DNA of 64,000 nt. Source: Saccharothrix syringae. GTDB lineage: Bacteria > Actinomycetota > Actinomycetes > Mycobacteriales > Pseudonocardiaceae. How positions within the stretch are numbered: position 1 is the first letter of the stretch; each line of letters opens with the position of its first letter. The stretch is taken from positions 9,796,001 to 9,860,000 of the forward strand of contig NZ_CP034550.1 in the NCBI RefSeq assembly GCF_009498035.1, written 5' to 3'. The translations under genes and the position numbers were made by a program. This document shows positions 45,828-54,053 of this stretch, piece by piece. The notes beneath the pieces were generated by a model. That model ran no database searches. It saw only the letters and a list, made by a program, of their open reading frames with translations, and was not told the DNA's origin.

Positions 45828-46661
45828 TCAGCTGGTCGGTGCGGTGCTCTGGCGCGGGACGAGCGTGGCGGTCGGCGACCAGCGCTCGGCGACGGGCTGC
45901 CCGCCGACCAGCTCCAGCACCGACTCCGCCACGGTGACGCCGAACTGGTGCACGTCCACGCTCATCGTGGTGAGCGCGGGCGTGGCCAGCCGGCACAGCG
46001 AGGAGTCGTCCCACGCCACCAGGCTGAGCTGCCCGGGCACGGCGACGCCCAGTTCCTTGGCCACGTTCAGGCCGGCCACGGCCATCACGTCGTTGTCGTA
46101 GAGGATCGCGGTGGGCGGCTCGTCGGCGGCGAGCAGCGCCGCGGTGAGCTTGGCGCCCGTCTCCTCCGAGTAGTCGCCCTCCAGCACCACCGGTTCGATG
46201 CCCGCCTCGGCGCAGCCCGCCAGCAGGGCCGCCGTGCGGGCCCGGGTGTGCAGCAGGGTTTCCGGCCCGCTGACCCGCGCGACGCGGCGGTGGCCCAGCT
46301 CCAGCAGGTAGGCCAGCGCCTCGCGCACCGGACCCGCGTCGTCGCTGCGCACCGCGGGCACGGCCAGCTCGTCGGGCTCGCCCACGTAGAGCGCGGGCAG
46401 GCCGAGTTCCCGCAGCACCCGCGGCCGCTGGTCGTCCGCGGTGCGGTTGACCACCACCACCGCGTCGACCACCGACCCCGCCGCCCACCTGCGGTAGGCG
46501 GCGATCTCGGCGTCCTGGGCGCCCACCACGTGCAGCAGGACGGAGCGGTCGTCCTCGGCCAGCCGCTCCTCGATGCCCGCGATGAACTCCATGAAGAACG
46601 GCTCCGCGCCCAGCAGCCGCGCGGGGCGGGCCAGGACCAGGCCGACGGAGCCGGTGGTCAC
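45828..46661 (-). CDS. LacI/GalR-type sugar-binding domain without DNA-binding domain
   Basis: A 277-residue protein starting VTTGSVGLVLARPARLLGAEPFFMEFIAGIEERLAEDDRSVLLHV, which is the beginning of the periplasmic-binding-like effector domain of LacI regulators. It continues canonically (RVARVSGPETLLHTRARTAALLAGCAEAGI; AILYDNDVMAVAGLNVAKELGVAVPGQLSLVAWDDSSLCRLATPALTTMSVDVHQFG). The roughly 60-residue N-terminal HTH is absent: GTG 46661 overlaps the beta-mannosidase stop (GTGA), and an alternative GTG at 46676 adds only five residues. No HTH is found in other frames, because the mannosidase gene occupies that sequence. Confidence 0.88.
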   Translation of the reverse strand: MTTGSVGLVLARPARLLGAEPFFMEFIAGIEERLAEDDRSVLLHVVGAQDAEIAAYRRWAAGSVVDAVVVVNRTADDQRPRVLRELGLPALYVGEPDELAVPAVRSDDAGPVREALAYLLELGHRRVARVSGPETLLHTRARTAALLAGCAEAGIEPVVLEGDYSEETGAKLTAALLAADEPPTAILYDNDVMAVAGLNVAKELGVAVPGQLSLVAWDDSSLCRLATPALTTMSVDVHQFGVTVAESVLELVGGQPVAERWSPTATLVPRQSTAPTS

Positions 46662-49096
46662 GCCCGCACCGCGCACAGGCCGTTGGCGCTGCGCAGCACC
46701 AGCGGCCCGACCAGCTCGTCCGGGTCGGCCGGCGTCGCGGCGGTGCGCACCAGGAACGAGTGGGTCTCGCCCGCGGTCAGCGTCACCAGGGCGTCGTCCA
46801 CCTCGGCGTCCCCGGCGACCCGGTCGGCCAGCAGGGTCACGTCGCGGGCGAAGGACGTCGCGGTCACGTCGACCCGGTAGCCGCCGTCGACCCGCTCGAC
46901 GCGCGTGGTCAGCGGCTCGGGGTCGTAGGCCAGCTCCAGGTCCTCCCGGAACAGGTGCGCGGCGCGCGCGTCGGCCGTGGTCGCCACCAGCACCTCCCCC
47001 TTCGGGTCCGCGGGCGACAGCAGCTCGTCCGCCAGCTCCAGCGTCGTCACCGACCGCGCCGGCACGTCGAGCGGGAGTCTAACCGCCGCCAGCTCCTCGC
47101 CCGCGAAGGTCTGCCGGGACAGCGCGACCTCGCCGGACCAGGTCTCGTCGGTGTCGTTGACCGCGACCAGCGCGTCCCGGCCGTCCCGCGGCTGGACGGT
47201 CAGCAGCCGCGGCGCGAAGGCGTGCCGCAGGGCGTAGTACAGCGGTTTCGGCCGCTCCTCACCGTCCACGGCGGCCCACGAGGTGACCGGCCAGCAGTCG
47301 TTGAGCTGCCAGACCAGGGCGCCCGCGGTGCGCGGCCAGTGCGAGCGGAAGTGCTCGACGCCGAAGGCGACCGCGCGGGCCTGGTTGAGCTGGGTCGCCC
47401 AGTGCCAGTCCTCGAACGCCTCGGGCGCGGGCAGGTGCGGCGCCAGGCCGCGGTCGAGCTTGCCGTTGCCGTCCTCGGCCTTCTGGTGCAGCAGGAACGC
47501 GGGCGAGGTCGGCGTCATCGGCTCGTCGTGCACCCACTTGGTCAGGGTCGCCCAGGTGGGCGGGCCCTGGAAGCCGAACTCCGAGCAGAACCGCGGCGCG
47601 TGGTCGCGGTAGTGGGTGTAGTCGACCCGGTTCCAGACCTCCCACTCGTGGCGGGTGCCGTGGGTCTCGGCGTTGGGGTGCTCCCGGCCGGGGCTGTACG
47701 GGCTGCCGGGCGAGTAGTGCCGGGTGGGGTCGAGCTCGGCGACGACGCGGGGCAGCAGGTCGGTGTAGTAGCCCAGGCCCCAGGTGCGGCCGGCCAGCTC
47801 CTCGGCCCAGCCCCAGTCGGCGAAGCCCCAGACGTTCTCGTTGTTGCCGTTCCACAGCGCCAGGGACGGGTGCGAGACCAGCCGGGTGACGTTCTCCCGG
47901 GCCTCGGCCTCCACCTCCTCCCACAGCGGGGCGTCCTCGGCGTAGGCGGCGCAGGCGAACAGGAAGTCCTGCCAGACCAGCACGCCGCGCTCGTCGCACA
48001 CGTCGTAGAAGTCGTCCGACTCGTAGATGCCGCCACCCCAGACGCGCAGCATGTTCATGTTCGCCGCGACGGCCTGGTCCACCCGGCGCGCGAGCCGGTC
48101 ACGCGTGATCCGAGTGAGGAAGTGGTCGTCCGGGATCCAGTTGGCGCCCTTGGCGAAGATCCGCGTCCCGTTGACCACGAAGGTGAACGGGCTGCCGACC
48201 TCGTCGGGCTCGGTGTCCACGGTGATCGTGCGGAACCCGACGCGGCGCGAGGTCCGGTCCACCTCCTCGTCCGCCTTGAGGACGACGTCCAGGTCGTACA
48301 GGGGCTGCGCGCCGTGGCCGACGGGCCACCACAGCTCGACGTCCGGCACCTCCACGGTGACCACGGCCGTGGTCCCGTCGACCCGCGCGGTGCCCTCGAC
48401 CCCGCCCACGGTCGCGACCGCGGTCAGCTCGGCGTCGTCGGCGCGGTCGACCTCCACGTGCACCTCGACCCGCCCGGTGCCGTCCACCACGGTCACCAGC
48501 GGGCGGACCGCCGCCAGGCGCGCGGTGGCCCAGCGCTCCAACCGCACCGGCTTCCAGATGCCGGCGGTCTGGAGGTCGGGGCCCCAGTCCCAGCCGAACG
48601 AGCAGGCCATCTTGCGGATCGCGTTCATCGGGTGCGGGTAGGCGCGCGGGCGGCGGCCGAGTGCCCGCTCCTGCTCCTCGGCGTAGGCGAGGGCCGAGCG
48701 GAAGGTGACCACCAGCTCGTTGGCGCCGTCGCGCAGGTGCTCGCGCACGTCGAAGCGGTAGGAGCGGAACATGTTGGCGGTCCGGCCGAGCAGCGCGCCG
48801 TTCAACTCCACCTCGGCGACGGTGTCCAGGCCGTCGAAGGCCAGCTCGACCGACTCGCCGGGCCGGGCGGCCTCGGCGTCGAAGGTCGTCTCGTAGCGCC
48901 AGTCGACGCGGTGCATCCACGCCAGCGCGGTTTCGTTGGAGTCCAGGTACGGCTCGGGGACGAGGCCGGCGGCGAGCAGGTCGAGGTGGGTGCTGCCGGG
49001 CACCTCGGCGGGGACGTGCCGCACCGCGAGGTCGTCGGGCACCGGCCCGCCCACCGCGCTCAGTCGCCACCCGTCGTGCAGAGTCCTGCGGTTCAT
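46658..49096 (-). CDS. GH2 beta-mannosidase
   Basis: An 812-residue cytosolic exo-beta-mannosidase (no signal peptide). The N-terminal sugar-binding domain has WRLSAVGGPVPDDLAVRHVPAEVPGSTHLDLLAAGLVPEPYLDSNE and VELAFDGLDTVAEVELNGALLGRTANMFRSYRFDVRE. The family-defining FGWDWGPDLQTAGIWKPVRLE follows. The acid/base Glu is in SLALWNGNNENVWGFADWG and the nucleophile Glu in APRFCSEFGFQGPPTW. ATG 49096 fits the family N-terminus (MNRRTLHDGWRL) and GAGGAACG upstream. It releases mannose from imported manno-oligosaccharides. It is first in an operon with the LacI-like and AKR genes; a consensus-like promoter lies upstream. Confidence 0.95.
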   Translation of the reverse strand: MNRRTLHDGWRLSAVGGPVPDDLAVRHVPAEVPGSTHLDLLAAGLVPEPYLDSNETALAWMHRVDWRYETTFDAEAARPGESVELAFDGLDTVAEVELNGALLGRTANMFRSYRFDVREHLRDGANELVVTFRSALAYAEEQERALGRRPRAYPHPMNAIRKMACSFGWDWGPDLQTAGIWKPVRLERWATARLAAVRPLVTVVDGTGRVEVHVEVDRADDAELTAVATVGGVEGTARVDGTTAVVTVEVPDVELWWPVGHGAQPLYDLDVVLKADEEVDRTSRRVGFRTITVDTEPDEVGSPFTFVVNGTRIFAKGANWIPDDHFLTRITRDRLARRVDQAVAANMNMLRVWGGGIYESDDFYDVCDERGVLVWQDFLFACAAYAEDAPLWEEVEAEARENVTRLVSHPSLALWNGNNENVWGFADWGWAEELAGRTWGLGYYTDLLPRVVAELDPTRHYSPGSPYSPGREHPNAETHGTRHEWEVWNRVDYTHYRDHAPRFCSEFGFQGPPTWATLTKWVHDEPMTPTSPAFLLHQKAEDGNGKLDRGLAPHLPAPEAFEDWHWATQLNQARAVAFGVEHFRSHWPRTAGALVWQLNDCWPVTSWAAVDGEERPKPLYYALRHAFAPRLLTVQPRDGRDALVAVNDTDETWSGEVALSRQTFAGEELAAVRLPLDVPARSVTTLELADELLSPADPKGEVLVATTADARAAHLFREDLELAYDPEPLTTRVERVDGGYRVDVTATSFARDVTLLADRVAGDAEVDDALVTLTAGETHSFLVRTAATPADPDELVGPLVLRSANGLCAVRA

Positions 49097-49156
49097 CGTT
49101 CCTCTTCTCCCGGTGGCGGCCGGTGGGTTTCTGCCGTGTGCCAACAACTACGGCGA

Positions 49157-49188
49157 TTCTTACGCCAGCAACTAAAGTAAGTCAACGA
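49157..49188 (-). promoter_or_regulatory. Beta-mannosidase promoter with shared TCGTTGACTTA element
   Basis: Minus strand: -35 TTGACT (49180-49185), 17-bp spacer, -10 TAAGAA (49157-49162). The -35 lies inside TCGTTGACTTA (plus-strand TAAGTCAACGA, 49178-49188), the same 11 bases found at the promoter of the mannoside importer (56821-56831). It is a candidate binding site of the ROK regulator. Confidence 0.65.
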
Positions 49189-49370
49189 GCTTCGCCCCGG
49201 CGGGGCGGGCGCGGGCGGACCGCACGACCCGGGCCGAGGCGGCACCCCGGCGACCCCGGTGCGACCCCTGGGCGCCGCCGGGCCCCGACCGGAAATGGGG
49301 AATCCGCCACGGCCACCCGCGCCCACCGATCCCACGTCACCTGGAACCGATTATTCAGAAGGGCGCCAAG

Positions 49371-49400
49371 ACGGCATTCCGCACATGTGCGGAATGCCGT
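49371..49400. repeat. Perfect 30-bp palindrome
   Basis: ACGGCATTCCGCACA and its exact reverse complement abut with no spacer (centre between 49385 and 49386). It lies 238 bp upstream of the hemopexin-repeat gene, in a gene-free stretch (49189-49637) that is otherwise unremarkable and AT-richer towards 49500-49600. It could be an operator, a cruciform site or a transcript hairpin. Confidence 0.85.
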
Positions 49401-49637
49401 CGCAATACCTTCTCGGGCGTAATAATCGCGCCACCGCGCCAAGGGCCGGCAGAGCATACTCCCTGGTGAAGAGCACCGCACGACAGGCCAACCCGAGACT
49501 TCCTCGCACTTTTTTGCTTCACCCTTATGGTTGCTTATAACGCCGTTCCGCCCGGTGCTACCTTGGTTTCCGCCCGAATATGCGGGCCATTGTTTCGAAA
49601 AACCACCTTCGGCGGTGCTTCGACACCGGGAGCAACC

Positions 49638-50735
49638 ATGACCATCCAGGCCGTCCTGAGCCGATCCCAACTCAAGTGGGACACCTACATGTTCCTCGGG
49701 AACCAGTACGTGTCCTACAGCCTCACCGACAACGTCATCCGCGTCGGTCCGCGGGGCATCGACGCGGGCTGGCCCGGCCTGCGCGACACCCAGTTCGCCG
49801 ACGCGATCGACGCCGCCGTCCCGTTCTCCTACCGCCCGGACCCCACGAGGCTCGTGCCGCCGCCCGAGCAGGAGTACATCTACATCTTCAAGGGCGACCA
49901 GTACGTGCGCTACGACTTCCAGAACGAGCAGATCATCTACGGCCCCCTCGACATCGGCCAGTGGTGGCCGGGCATGAAGGACGCCGGGTTCGACCGGGAC
50001 ATCGACGCCGCCTTCCTGGACCACCGCGACGCCGGCATGTCGATCTTCGAGGACACCTACCTGTTCTTCAAGGGCGACAAGTACATCACCTACGACCCGC
50101 GCGCCGACCGGGTGTCCGGGGGCCCGTTCAGCATCGGGGACAAGTGGCCCGGCCTGCGGGCCGCGGGCTTCGACCGGGACCTCGACGCGGTGGTGTACCG
50201 CATCATCCCCCCGGTGGCCCTGGGCGGCCCCAACAAGCGGCAGTGCTACTTCGTCAAGGGCGACAAGGTCCTGCACTTCGACCTCGACGAGTGGAAGCCG
50301 CTGACCGACGCCCGCCCCATCGGTGACCTCTGGTACGGGCTCAAGGGCACCGACTACGCCTCGACCAAGGCCGCCCCGCCCTTCCCGCAGGTCAAGGCAC
50401 GCGCCGAGTTCAGGTTCCACTTCAACAACCCCGGCGAGACGGACCCCAACCCCTACGGCTCGATCAGCCTGAACCTCAAGGACGGCCGCCACTTCCGGAT
50501 CTGGACCCAGCAGAACCAGGGCAACTCCACCCCGGCCCGCAGCACCGCCGCCGCGACCATGAACCTGCCCTTCACCGCGGCCGACATCGCGAGCGTCGGT
50601 TTCTGGGTCGACGAGTACGACCTGCTCAGCGGCGACGACTTCCTCGCCCGCAGCACCAAGGACTTCTCCGGCAACGGCTCCTACACCGTGTCCGCCGACG
50701 ACGGCAGCGTCACCGTCGACATCACCATCACCTGA
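49638..50735 (+). CDS. Hemopexin-repeat protein with C-terminal C2/PLAT-like domain
   Basis: A 365-residue protein without signal peptide. Four hemopexin-type repeats are clear, each with a FxGxxYxxY strand and a PG(L/M)xxxxFxxDIDAA turn: TYMFLGNQYVSYS...WPGLRDTQFADAIDAAV; YIYIFKGDQYVRYD...WPGMKDAGFDRDIDAAF; TYLFFKGDKYITYD...WPGLRAAGFDRDLDAVV; QCYFVKGDKVLHFD. Residues about 255-365 form a beta-rich domain (EFRFHFNNPGETDPNPYGSISLNLKDGRHFRIWTQQN to VTVDITIT) with a PLAT/C2-like pattern. It is upstream of, and probably co-transcribed with, the lectin-like gene. In bacteria such propellers occur in toxin- or surface-associated proteins. Confidence 0.85.
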   Translation: MTIQAVLSRSQLKWDTYMFLGNQYVSYSLTDNVIRVGPRGIDAGWPGLRDTQFADAIDAAVPFSYRPDPTRLVPPPEQEYIYIFKGDQYVRYDFQNEQIIYGPLDIGQWWPGMKDAGFDRDIDAAFLDHRDAGMSIFEDTYLFFKGDKYITYDPRADRVSGGPFSIGDKWPGLRAAGFDRDLDAVVYRIIPPVALGGPNKRQCYFVKGDKVLHFDLDEWKPLTDARPIGDLWYGLKGTDYASTKAAPPFPQVKARAEFRFHFNNPGETDPNPYGSISLNLKDGRHFRIWTQQNQGNSTPARSTAAATMNLPFTAADIASVGFWVDEYDLLSGDDFLARSTKDFSGNGSYTVSADDGSVTVDITIT

Positions 50736-50766
50736 CTCCGGGACAAGCCGGACGGAGGAGCCCACG

Positions 50767-51333
50767 ATGAACACCGAGACCGCACCGAAGGGTGCCGGAC
50801 GGGCGGCCGGCGCCGGTGCCCGCCCGGCCCACCGCCTCGCGGCGTGCGCGGCCACGCTCGTGCTCGCCCTGGCGGGCACGGTCGCCGTCGCGCCGACCGC
50901 ACGCGCGGACGACCTGCCGACCGGCACGTTCAAGCTGCTCACCTCCCAGGGCGGGTGCGCCGACGTCGAGTACGTGCGGAGCTTCTGGGTCGCGATCCGC
51001 AACAACTGCGCCACCCTCGACACGGGCCAGCAGCTGGTCTACGACCTGCTGACCAAGCAGATCCACGCCCTGAGCAACCCCGGCCTGTGCTTCGAGTCCC
51101 AAGCCGGCCTGTTCGGCTACGCCCTCGCCATGCGGGCGTGCGACAACGCCCTCCCCGGCCAGAAATGGGAGCGGTACGTCGTCGCGGCCGGGGGCGTCTA
51201 CGCGGTCAAGCCGTACAACACCCCCTCCGCGGTGCTGTCGACCGCGGCCGTCGACCTCGGGCAGGCGCTCGGCGTCGACGCACCGGTCAACCCCCTCGCG
51301 CCCGCCTACACCTGGACGTTCACGCTCCTCTGA
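50767..51333 (+). CDS. Secreted ricin-type lectin-like protein
   Basis: A 188-residue exported protein. The long n-region and signal peptide (AACAATLVLALAGTVAVAPTARA) are followed by about 140 residues with a beta-trefoil-like pattern: GTFKLLTSQGGCADVEYVRSFWVAIRNNC, LVYDLLTKQIHALSNPGLCFESQ and MRACDNALPGQKWERYVV (QKW in place of QxW). Four Cys in the mature part. The ATG has GGAGG upstream and lies 31 bp after the hemopexin-repeat gene. Carbohydrate-binding function inferred only. Confidence 0.75.
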   Translation: MNTETAPKGAGRAAGAGARPAHRLAACAATLVLALAGTVAVAPTARADDLPTGTFKLLTSQGGCADVEYVRSFWVAIRNNCATLDTGQQLVYDLLTKQIHALSNPGLCFESQAGLFGYALAMRACDNALPGQKWERYVVAAGGVYAVKPYNTPSAVLSTAAVDLGQALGVDAPVNPLAPAYTWTFTLL

Positions 51334-51345
51334 GCCCCGGGAGAC

Positions 51346-51375
51346 CGGCCCACCGGCCGCGAGACCGGTGGGCCG
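51346..51375. terminator. Bidirectional terminator hairpin
   Basis: A perfect 11-bp stem (CGGCCCACCGG, 51346-51356, with 51365-51375), 8-nt loop, between the convergent lectin-like and ABC ATPase genes. Confidence 0.75.
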
Positions 51376-51380
51376 AGGCG

Positions 51381-52244
51381 TCACGTCGCCACGTCCTCCC
51401 AGCGCCGCGTGGTGTGGTCGTACGCGGCGGCGGCGCCGGCCCGCTCGACCTCGGCCGGGTCGATGGCCAGCGAGCGGCCCCGGGCGTCCGGGTTCGGCGC
51501 GGCGGACGCCAGGATCTTCGTGTACGGGTGCTGCGGGTTGAGGATCACGTCGTCGGCGGGTCCCCGCTCGACCACCCGCCCCTTGTAGAGCACCAGGACG
51601 TCGTCGGAGAAGTGCCGGGCCGTGGCCAGGTCGTGCGTGATGTAGAGGACGGCCAGCTCCTCCTCGCGCTGCAACCGCGCCAGCAGGTTGAGCACGCCCA
51701 GCCGGATCGACACGTCGAGCATCGACACCGGTTCGTCGGCCACCACGACCTTCGCGCCCGGTGCCAGCGCCCGCGCGATGGCCACGCGCTGCCGCTGACC
51801 GCCCGACAGCTCGTGCGGGCGGCGGTGGGCCACGTCGCGGCCGGGCAGCGACACCCGCTCCAGCAGCCGGACCACCTCGTCCCACCCGTGCGGCCTGCCG
51901 TGCAGCCTGAGCGGTCGCTCCAGGTGGTGGGCGATGGTGTGGAACGGGTTGAGCGAGGCGAACGGGTCCTGGAACACCATCTGCACGTGGTCCCGGTACG
52001 CCCGGTCGGGCACCCGCGCCCCGCCGTCGTCGGTCACCGCGATCGACCCCGAGGTCGGCTTCTCCAACCGCGAGATCATCCGGGCGATGGTGGACTTCCC
52101 CGACCCGGACTCGCCGACCAGCGCCACCGTGCGCCCCGGCGTGAGGGTGAACGACACGTGGTCCACCGCCCGCAGCTTCACCCGCTTGAGGCCCACCCGG
52201 ACGTGGAAGTCCTTGACCAGGTCGCGTGCTTCCAACGTGGTCAC
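51381..52244 (-). CDS. Dpp/Opp-type ABC transporter ATP-binding protein (DppF-like)
   Basis: A 287-residue ATPase. Walker A is GESGSGKSTIARMI, the Q loop VFQDPFASLNPFHTI, the signature HELSGGQRQRVAIARAL, Walker B VVVADEPVSMLD and the switch YITHDLATARHF. The C-terminal oligopeptide-family tail is NPQHPYTKILASAAP. The GTG start overlaps the preceding permease-ATPase stop by 4 bp. It is the last gene of the mannoside-locus importer. Confidence 0.94.
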   Translation of the reverse strand: MTTLEARDLVKDFHVRVGLKRVKLRAVDHVSFTLTPGRTVALVGESGSGKSTIARMISRLEKPTSGSIAVTDDGGARVPDRAYRDHVQMVFQDPFASLNPFHTIAHHLERPLRLHGRPHGWDEVVRLLERVSLPGRDVAHRRPHELSGGQRQRVAIARALAPGAKVVVADEPVSMLDVSIRLGVLNLLARLQREEELAVLYITHDLATARHFSDDVLVLYKGRVVERGPADDVILNPQHPYTKILASAAPNPDARGRSLAIDPAEVERAGAAAAYDHTTRRWEDVAT

Positions 52245-54043
52245 AGGGCACCTCCGGAACCAGCGGGCTCACCCGAGCGGACGAACGCGCCGCGCTCGCC
52301 GGTCAGGCTGGGGAACGAGTCGAGCAGTTGCCGCGTGTACGGGTGCTCCGGGTCCTCGTACATCTCCCGCGCGCCCCGGTACTCGACGACCTCGCCCTCC
52401 TTCATCACCGCGATGCGGTCGGCCAGCTCCAGCAGCAGCGGCAGGTCGTGGGTGATGAACAGGACGGCGAAGCCGATCTCGTCGCGCAGCCGCAGGATCT
52501 CGCGCAGGATGCCGCGCTGCACCACCACGTCCAGCGCGGTGGTCGGCTCGTCCATGATCATGACCTGCGGGTCGAGCAGCAGCGCCATCGCGATCATCAC
52601 GCGCTGCCGCATGCCGCCGGACAGCTCGTGCGGGTAGGAGCGCAACCGCCGCACGTCCACGCCGACCAGCTTCAGCACCTCCTCGCAGCGGGCCCTGCGC
52701 TGCGCCCTGGTCATCTCCGGCCGGTGCGTGGTGAGCACGTCCTCCAGCTGCGCCCGGACGGTCAGCACCGGGTTGAGGGCGTTCATCGCGCCCTGGAAGA
52801 CCATGGACAGCTTCGACCAGCGGAACTCCCGCAGCTCGCCGGGCGTCAGCGCCAGCACGTCGACGTCGTCCCCGGAGCGGTCGTGGAAGGTCACCGACCC
52901 GCCGGTCACCTCGGCCGGCGGCCGGTGCAGCCGGTTGACCGCGTAGGCCAGGGTCGTCTTGCCGCACCCGGACTCGCCGGCCAGCCCCAGGATCTCGCCC
53001 CGCCGCAGCGTCAGCGACACGTCCTTGACCGCGTGCACGGGCGTGCCCACCTGGTAGACCACGGACAGGTCCCGCACGGTCAGCACCACGTCGTCGGCGC
53101 GCTCCGCCGGCTCCGGGGCCCGCTCCGGCTCCTCCGACGCCCTGCGGGGGATGTCCCGCAGCTTGGGGTTGATGATCTCGTCGATGCTGAAGTTCACCAG
53201 CGCCAGGCCGCACCCGAACAGCGCGATGATCAACCCCGGCGGCACGAACCACCACCACGCCTCGCGCTGGAGCGCGAAGCCGTTCTGGGCGTAGTAGAGC
53301 ATCGTGCCCAGGGTCTGCGAGTTGGACGCGCCCAGCCCCAGGAACGACAGGCCCGCCTCGCTCAGGATCGCGTAGATCACCGCGAACACGAACTGCGAGG
53401 CCAGCAGCGGCAGCAGGTTGGGCAGGATCTCCACGGTGATCACGCGCCACGGCTTCTCGCCGGACACCTTGGCCGCCGCCACGTAGTCGCGGTTGCGCAG
53501 CGACAGCGTCTGGGCGCGCAGCACCCGGGCCGAGGCCGCCCAGCCGGTGATGGCCAGCACCACCGCGATGGTCCACGAGCCGCGCTGGTCGGCGGGCACG
53601 AACGCGGAGATCACGATCACCAGCGGCAGGCCGGGGATGACCAGCATGACGTTGGAGAACAGCGAGAACGCCTCGTCGACGTACCCGCCGACGTAGCTGC
53701 CGACGATGCCGAACAGCGCCGACAGCGCGGTGGCCATCACGCCGACCAGCAGGCCGATGTAGAGCGAACCCCGGGTCGCGCTCGCCAACTGGGCCAGCAC
53801 GTCCTGCCCGGTCAGCGTCGTGCCGAGCGGGAACTCGCCGCCCGGCGAGGTCAGGCCGAGGTCGCGGATGGTGTTCGGGTCGCCCAGCAGCAGCGGCCCG
53901 ACCAGGCCGAACAGCGTGATCGCCACGATCAGGCCGAGGCCGACGCCCAGCTTGGGCGACCAGCGCGGCAGCATCGACCGCAGGGCGGACCGCCCGCGCC
54001 GCACGGGCGGTTCCACGGTGGCGGGACTGAGATCGGTCACCAC
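52241..54043 (-). CDS. ABC transporter permease-ATPase fusion (DppC-DppD in one chain)
   Basis: A 600-residue membrane protein. Residues 1 to about 300 form a DppC-type permease (LGTTLTGQDVLAQLASATRGSLYIGLLVGV; EAA loop AAAKVSGEKPWRVITVEILPNLLPLL). After a short acidic linker (PEPAERAD) comes a complete DppD-type ATPase (Walker A GESGCGKTTLA; LSGGMRQR; VMIMDEPTTALD; FITHDLPLLL; NPxxPYTR-like end PEHPYTRQLL). In most operons these are separate genes. RBS GAGGAGGAGG; start GTG 54043 or the next GTG. It overlaps the DppF gene and follows the DppB gene by 10 bp. Confidence 0.95.
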   Translation of the reverse strand: MVTDLSPATVEPPVRRGRSALRSMLPRWSPKLGVGLGLIVAITLFGLVGPLLLGDPNTIRDLGLTSPGGEFPLGTTLTGQDVLAQLASATRGSLYIGLLVGVMATALSALFGIVGSYVGGYVDEAFSLFSNVMLVIPGLPLVIVISAFVPADQRGSWTIAVVLAITGWAASARVLRAQTLSLRNRDYVAAAKVSGEKPWRVITVEILPNLLPLLASQFVFAVIYAILSEAGLSFLGLGASNSQTLGTMLYYAQNGFALQREAWWWFVPPGLIIALFGCGLALVNFSIDEIINPKLRDIPRRASEEPERAPEPAERADDVVLTVRDLSVVYQVGTPVHAVKDVSLTLRRGEILGLAGESGCGKTTLAYAVNRLHRPPAEVTGGSVTFHDRSGDDVDVLALTPGELREFRWSKLSMVFQGAMNALNPVLTVRAQLEDVLTTHRPEMTRAQRRARCEEVLKLVGVDVRRLRSYPHELSGGMRQRVMIAMALLLDPQVMIMDEPTTALDVVVQRGILREILRLRDEIGFAVLFITHDLPLLLELADRIAVMKEGEVVEYRGAREMYEDPEHPYTRQLLDSFPSLTGERGAFVRSGEPAGSGGAL

Positions 54044-54053
54044 GTCCTCCTCC

